Below are positions 57,601-64,000 of a stretch of 64,000 nucleotides of DNA, piece by piece (the stretch's first letter is position 1; each line of letters opens with the position of its first letter). Below the pieces are notes generated by a model that saw nothing but the letters and a program-made list of their open reading frames with translations, was not told the origin of the DNA and did no database searches. Origin of the DNA: Lingula anatina (taxonomy: Eukaryota > Brachiopoda > Lingulata > Lingulida > Lingulidae). The position numbers were made by a program, and so were the translations under genes. The DNA lies in NCBI RefSeq assembly GCF_001039355.2, contig NW_019775943.1, positions 42,662 to 106,661 of the forward strand, given 5' to 3'.

Positions 57601-60600
57601 TTTTGTTATTGCTAGGTTCTTTTCAACATAAGCACGCCATGTTTCAGTCATTGCAGATGCATTAGTTGTTGCTGAAACAGCAGAATAAAAGATGATGAAA
57701 TATGAAGTTTATATACATTTTGTTGTTTGCAGAAATTAATTAAAAACTCAGTCAGAAGCTGTTTTTCACTAATATTTTCTGCACCTAACTTTTTTAACCC
57801 TCAGCCATATAAGACTAATAATAACTGTAAAGTAATTAACTTCCTTAAAAGTGTATGCTACATGAAGACATGAAATAAACCATATGCTTATTCATTTCAG
57901 ATTCACAAAACAGCACCTGTGACAACCATTCCATTGAAAAGTAAGAATAAATTAACAGACTGTTTTTGAATATTTGTTCTTTATTTTTAGATTATCACAC
58001 TTTGTTTTTAAAGACTTTGTTAAACCAAAATTGGGAATAGTGACACAAATTGTTCAATGTAAAATTGTTGTTTTTTAAAAAAAGCATATCTGTTATATTG
58101 TGATTTATTAAAGTGAAAAAAAAATGTGATTTCTTCCTGCAGATGGTGTTATATCTTATGGCCAAAACCATGCAGAAGACAAGTTACTATTGGGATGTGG
58201 TGATGGAAGCATAGTAAGTAATAGAAATGTGCTGAACTGGGAGTCAGGTTTTGTGAGTTAATTGTAAAATTATTATACAAATATGTAGTTTAGAAATATT
58301 TAGAAAACAAAGTACAATGTGGCATTGAGAGCTTGTAAATGTAACTGGACCTGCATATGAAAATTGATAAACTTAACCTTGAAAAATCCTGAAAATTTCC
58401 TGTAAGATTACATTATAAATGATATTACAAAACTAATTATTGCATTTCTCTGACATAGGTTTTATTTGATGAAAAAAGAAGAATCACACAATTTGCAAAA
58501 GCGAGTGTGGTGAGTAAAATGTGAAAATATAAGGAGTGATTTTATTGCAATGCTTTTTTTTGTATTTCAATGAAAAAAGTGCTTTCGTGTTTTGCAGTTG
58601 TTGCTTGTTCACAGGTATCTGATGATATACATTTCTCTTTCAGAAACCATCAATTTTAGCCTGGCATCCCAGTGGAACCCTTGTATTTGCAGCCAGCTCA
58701 AGGGGAGAAATTCAGGTATTTATTTACCTATCATTTAGCCTCTAAATCCATATGACATATTGACCCCTGCCAATGAGGTGGGTTGTTTTCATTGGGTTCA
58801 ATTTGTCCATTTGTTAGTGGACCAGTTATCATCTCAAAAAGTTTTTCAGAAATTTTGATTAAATTTAAAGGGTAAACATTTATTCAGGGGGAGGGAGGTG
58901 ATTACACTTTCAACTGAATCCAGGTCCCTGCATATTCTCAGAAGAATTTTTATTTTACAGTGATGTATATTTTGCCTAAGTTGATGGTTGTCTGCACTCT
59001 TAAGTACTCTCTAGTTTATTCCTCTGGCATCTTCATTTTTTTATTGAATGAAAAATGTAAAAAAAATTAGTGAAAAAAGATTACTAACTAGTTAAACCTA
59101 AATTGGAGATGCTTAGAAAACTGGTAATGTTTAAATTTTGTAAAGCTTATTTTTTTTATTTATTTTAAGGTCTTTTTGTACTTTGGGCATAAGAAATTAT
59201 GCATCTTAAAACATCGTTAGTGCATATGTATGTATTTGGAAATATAGTGCAGCATGCAATGCCTAACCATACATACAATTGTAGGTGTTTGATCAGGCCT
59301 TGAATCCATTGCTGGTACAGCTAGTTTCAGAGGAGATCAACCCAGTAAAAGTTTTGGAGATTGGATCATATTTCAGGTATTGAGTATGTACAATACAAGT
59401 TGGTCTGAAGACAATTGGACTTGTTTCACAAACAATTCATTATAATTCCAAACAACATACTATGGCTAGATAGATTCCCCTTCAATAAATTCCTTTGAGT
59501 CTAATGTCCTTTTGCACCCTTCTCTGCCATGCTTCACTGCACTGCTGGAAGGATTTTACCCCTCCACTCCTTCATTCTGGCTCTCTTGATAGCCTCCAGG
59601 TTTCAAAACAAGTCCCCTTTATAAGGTGAAGAGCAGAGAGAAAAAAACTCACACAAATTGCGTAAGTATGTGGACGAATACCTGAATGTTTCTGTTGAAC
59701 AATTTCAGTTTGGGTTTCTGAATGTTACAATCCTTTAAAGGGGAAACCATGTAGTTTGTTGTTTGGAACTAAAATGGTTTTTTGTGATACTGTTTCAGAC
59801 ACACCTCTTCTGTGAGATGTGATTGTTAATCTAATGTATCATAATCGATGCTCACTATTGTTCTGGTCTTTTCTTGAGGTAGATGTAGCAATAAAAATTG
59901 TCACCTTTTTTATCAGTGTTGCTCTTCATGGTTTACATTCTCTGCAAGCAGCATCTTGAAATGAATGAAGCAAGTATTTGTTCCATATTAGTTACACTTT
60001 CACCAAAACTTTCAGCCCCAGGAAACGGCCTGGTAACAGGTAAATGAATGTTGTGTGTCACATGGGGTGCGTTTTGTTGGAAATAGGCACAATCTTATCA
60101 TAGTGAATGCATATAAGGAGTCAAATTTTTCATTATGGGTGTTATGTTTTTTTGTTTTTTTTTATTTTGGTCTGGGAGCTGTGGAGTATACTTGTGGTTG
60201 TGTAATGGTAATTAATTTTGATTTATTGTTTATAACCTTATGTTCAGTTTCTTTCTTTGACAAAGGTATAAAACTTTACTTTTATTGCTAAGCATATTTG
60301 TTGTCATCTTCTGATGAAGACTTCTGGGATATTGTTTTGAATATGCTGTAGGGTCATTTGCTTTGTGAAGTCAAAATGTGAGTGTGTTTTTTATGTACAG
60401 ACCCTGAGTAGTATCTGCACATATTGTCAGCCCCTGTCTGTCCATGTCACCAAAGCATTTGTTTCATAATTCTTTCGTATACTTTCAGTCTTGTGTTTGT
60501 GTATTTCAGTGTTTGTGTATACCAAAGCTTTTAAGCTTTAAAAGATGGATATTTTCCTATCGTCAAACTTTTTGGTTATATACAGGACTTAATTACAGGC

Positions 60601-63600
60601 GCAGTCATTTAAAGTTTTATTTTTATTATTTATAAAATGTCTGTACGTCTTTCAGCTTAAGCTGGCTTGTTTTGTTGTGTGGATGTACACTCAATCATAG
60701 ATTGATAGTGATTGCAGTGAAGACGAGTTAAGTTTTGGTCTTGTTTTTTTTTTGAAAACGGGTAAACAGGAGGTCACAGCTTGTAGCATACGTAAATGCA
60801 TGTTTCACTTAGTGCTTTCAGTGGTTATGCACTGTCAGATTTTGTTTTCATTTGTGTGGTATGATGGAAAAATAATAAATAAAATAAGTATAAAAAGCAA
60901 TAAATGAAGCATGGTGATTAGAAGTACAAATATTTTTAAATTATGGGGATGGCACATTTTTATCACATGGATCTAAATAAGCTTCAGAAACAAATTAAGT
61001 TATGAGTTTTAAACTATAATATTCAGGCCAAGTTTACATTAGATTAGTTGGTTGCTGTAAGTGTGTGTTTCAAAACAGTTTTTCAAGTTTTTTCAACTGA
61101 TGCCATCATGAGTTGATGGCAATTTTTGTCAGCCTCTGATAGTACATAATAAGATTTTTGGGATAGCATATATAAATGTATATAATCTCCCATTAAAAAA
61201 GGAAAAAAAATCTGTGATCCTCTTTTAACTTGAATTCCTTGTAGATCTCCCCCTGTGTTGAAGAGGATGGACTGGTGCCCTAACTCATCTGAGATTACCA
61301 CAGAGTCAACTACAAGTAGCTTGTTCATGGTGTTTGATAGGTTTGTTATGACCATGATCCTGTTTTTTTTTAACAAAAGTCTGTAGAAAGTATAGATGAA
61401 TAGCAAGAATTTTTTTTTTTTTTTTTGTTGAGTTTATCAGATGAAACACTTTTTTCAAAACTTTTACATGATTACACAGGCACATGTCAAATTAAATCCT
61501 GTATTATATTATGTGAAACAAAATGTTAATTTAAAAATGTTTTTATCTTTTTGCTCCAGAGGCCCACTAGCTGTGTTTCAATTACATTTAGGCATGAGCT
61601 GCCCTGCATCCCTCACATCAACACAGCTGCTGAATCAGTATATTAAACACAGGCAAATTGATGAGGTAAAGTTACCACTTGATCATTAGAATTGTTTTGG
61701 TTTGTGCCCTATGATGTAAAAACGAAACAATGGATGTACTGTCTTTGTTATTGTATATGTAGCCTAGGAGAATATGTTTCACAATTGATACTGTGGTTGT
61801 GAGGTATTTTGAACAGTATTTTTTTAATTGCCAAATGGCATTATTTGAATATAAAATGTATACTCAATTATACATTGCATAATGATCATTATCAAAAATA
61901 AACTTGTCAAACTTGATAACTTAAGCCAACTTTTTGCCAATGTTACATAGATGTGTAGTGTTGTCCAAAAGATAAGTGAATTTTGCTTGGATTTTTTAAA
62001 AATGGACACTGTGCATCAGACTGCTATATTGCAAAAATAATTTTTTCCTGGAAATTTCAGCAATTTTTCATTTTTTAAGGTATACACTAGACAAAACTGT
62101 TGAGAAAAAATCAGATATATAAACATATGATCAATTTGTACATTTCTATTTATAACCATCACAAATTAAATTCACTAGTTTGTACATGTATATCTGTTGT
62201 AATTGTAATGACTCAAAAACTAAAAAGACACATTAAAAAAAAAAACAGGATTTTAGATTGTAATTCTGTAAATGGTTTTGGTTATAGTATACATAAGTGT
62301 TTAACAGAAAAAATTTGAAATTGCCAGGAAAATTAAATGTGGTATATATAAGTCATAGGTGTATTGTAAACTTTTAATGTTCAGTTAATGGCTCATAATG
62401 ACTTTGTTCCAGGCTGTGAATCTGCTGGGTAGTCTGGACTGGAACAGCGAAGGGCAGACATGTCTAACTTGCCTTCAAGCTTTGTTCGATCATCTTCTCA
62501 GAATGCCTCTGAATCAACAGAGAGAAGGTCAGAATTTTGTAAATAGTATCAGTGAGCTTTCATCAGTAGGACTTCATCCTCTTCCCCATTCTTAACACCC
62601 CTTTTCTATGATCTCTGTCACATCATTACTCCATCATTATCTGTCTGCTTTTTCCATTTCTTAAATGAAGGTTGTTAATTACATATTTATGCAATAAATT
62701 ATTAACTATTACATTAGTAATGACATTTCATTTGTTTCCGTCTTTCAGCTCAGTTAGAAACTGCCCTAGGTAGTTTCTATGCCCCCGCCAGGCCTCTGAC
62801 AGAAGCTGCAGTGCTGGAATACAGGGACCCAATCAGTAGATATGCAAGGAGATTCTTTCATCATTTACTAAGGTATTCTGTAAGGACTGAAAACAGAATC
62901 AGTTTTGTTGTGATCGTGTACATTTTGACACATCCAGTTGTTGTGTGTTGTTTCAGTCAATAAGGAATGAAAATCAAATCTCACACTAGATAAGTTTCTG
63001 ATATTTGTCCCAAACCTCAATATGTATGTATGTGCAAGTGTCTAGCATGAAGTTTTTATTGATAAAATTTTGATTTACAGACAAAGCGATATGTTTAAAA
63101 CCACAGACAGTGGGCTTGGTGTAGTGGTCTATGGTGATCAGTTCACGTACATTTAGATCATTTCTATATGTTTTATTGGTTTAATTTTTACAGGTACACC
63201 AGGTTTGAGAAAGCATTCTTGCTGGCTGTTGATATTGGTGCCAGGGATCTGTTCATGGTAAGTTTAAATTGTAAAATCTTTGGTGTTAAGTTATCCCCAT
63301 CACCACTTCTGTTATGCCTGAATAAAGAATAAAACAAAACTGATAACCACAGAAGCAAAGTCCAAAGCAGTATATATGATTAAAGTTTTGTGTTGTATTT
63401 ATAAGTCCGCTGCCAACATATACCTAATTTTAAACTGTTATGGCCTGCCATCTTCACCTGCAGTTTTTAATTAATTTGACTTAATACACATATCGATCGA
63501 TACTTATTTATATTTCTTGATCTCAGGACATACATTATTTGGCGTCAGACAAGGGAGAGATAGCCCTAGCAGAGGTAGCAAAAAAGAAAGCAGACCAAAT

Positions 63601-63635
63601 TGAAGTGGAGTCTATAGGGACTGGAACAGGAACAG
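51660..63635 (+). CDS. WDPCP: WD repeat-containing planar cell polarity effector (Fritz homologue), 3' end beyond window
   Basis: CPLANE-complex protein that acts at the ciliary base and in planar cell polarity; human mutations cause Bardet-Biedl-type ciliopathy. Exons: 51660-51720, 52440-52484, 52756-52806, 52985-53055, 53320-53379, 53734-53854, 54075-54208, 54391-54468, 56674-56774, 57052-57114, 57470-57569, 57901-57940, 58143-58213, 58459-58509, 58644-58715, 59285-59376, 61245-61340, 61560-61665, 62413-62527, 62749-62872, 63194-63257, 63527-63635. Phases join throughout, giving about 608 codons (human total about 746), so roughly 130 residues are missing to the right. Recognition: LRDSLKELEELL, DKSLVGKLSSETVTDALLTD, WPWSPMTSDRDRANLVVL, HPSGTLVFAASSRGEIQVFD, FYAPARPL, YARRFFHHLLRYTRFEKAFL and ARDLFMDIHYLASDKGE. 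Fritz-type beta-propeller then helical repeats. Exons 3-8 appear a second time at 54695-56407 and must be counted once. Confidence 0.95.
52746..56622 (+). repeat. 1,938-bp exact direct duplication around the 'n' at 54684 (WDPCP exons 3-8)
   Basis: 52746-54683 and 54685-56622 appear identical at a constant offset of 1,939, abutting a single 'n'. Each copy holds six exons (515 coding nt, not a multiple of three), so retaining both would shift the frame. Identity without any visible SNP points to two overlapping contig ends placed side by side. Confidence 0.95.
59377..61244 (+). other. WDPCP intron 16 (1.9 kb), no gene seen
   Basis: The largest WDPCP intron in the window that is free of duplication. 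AT-rich with small unsupported ORFs. No transposon boundaries were recognised. Confidence 0.6.
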
Positions 63636-64000
63636 GTGGGTCAATATGCAAGCTTACTCCAGGCTTTATTGCTTTTAAAAGGTGATGTTCTTCACCATGA
63701 TGAGGAATGAAATATTACTGGTCAGTCTTGTAAGTCACTTGTGCATTTTTAACAAAGTGTGTTACACATATCTAAATCGAAATACCTAGAAAGGCTCAAC
63801 TTAATGGCCTAGTAATTACGTAAGATGTTCGGACACTGCAAGTAAACTGATAAATATTGACATGTAGATGGGGGTCTACCAGGTAGAATTCTCACCCAAA
63901 CAGCTGGAATCAAACTTGTGAAAGAGAGTAAAAACCCTTTCAGCATTATTACATGTTAAGACCTGTCTAAGGCTTTCATACGATGACGTGAAAAAAGCCA
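63636..64000 (+). other. WDPCP intron 22 running off the window
   Basis: Begins with the donor GTGGGT at 63636. No acceptor with matching phase was found before the window ends. Confidence 0.6.

Noticed and set aside
61083..61406. 107-aa minus-strand ORF
   Set aside because: Antisense to WDPCP exon 17 (61245-61340), whose phase and homology are clear.

Overview
This is an AT-rich, intron-rich window of animal nuclear DNA. Genes have many short exons (about 60-270 bp), GT-AG introns of a few hundred bases, abundant microsatellites, short inverted-repeat transposons (MITEs) and a truncated LINE. The encoded proteins are clear relatives of vertebrate ones, but introns are compact and intergenic gaps small. 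This fits a marine invertebrate bilaterian, perhaps a mollusc or other lophotrochozoan; the species cannot be fixed from the sequence. The window is draft assembly: single 'n' bases sit at 12266, 29467, 40242, 42101 and 54684, and three of them are flanked by direct copies of the same sequence, as when overlapping contig ends or the two haplotypes were joined instead of merged.

Layout. (1) 679-32604, +: a complete neurobeachin-like gene (NBEAL1/2 family). I trace 56 exons whose phases all join and whose summed coding length is divisible by three, giving about 2,664 aa, close to the human proteins. Its introns hold four MITEs with a shared terminal motif and three tandem duplications that each span an exon end plus its splice donor. 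(2) 34005-35628, -: two-exon mitochondrial rRNA 2'-O-methyltransferase MRM2, tail-to-tail with NBEAL. (3) 35811-36044, -: a small single-exon ORF of unknown function just upstream of MRM2. (4) About 36960-38450, +: a 5'-truncated non-LTR retrotransposon. (5) 38766-45050, +: a flavin-reductase-like domain fused to a helical domain I cannot name, with exons doubled by the assembly; its 5' exon was not found. (6) 46065-51079, -: complete cytosolic malate dehydrogenase MDH1, 8 exons, 336 aa. (7) 51660 to beyond the right edge, +: WDPCP (Fritz), the planar-cell-polarity/ciliogenesis WD-repeat protein, with 22 exons in the window and exons 3-8 present twice.

The genes do not form one pathway. The most informative arrangement is the head-to-head MDH1/WDPCP pair, about 580 bp between start codons, which also exists in human and so looks like an ancient shared promoter. 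The most provocative small signal is the MDH1 stop codon: UGA followed by CU, then an 8-codon in-frame extension ending in the peroxisomal-type tripeptide SNL, reminiscent of the readthrough peroxisomal MDH1 isoform of vertebrates. No RNA genes, CRISPR arrays or bacterial features were seen. The window contains no clear new multi-gene system. The nearest candidates for something undescribed are the flavin-reductase fusion protein, the donor-spanning minisatellite of NBEAL and the possible MDH1 readthrough.
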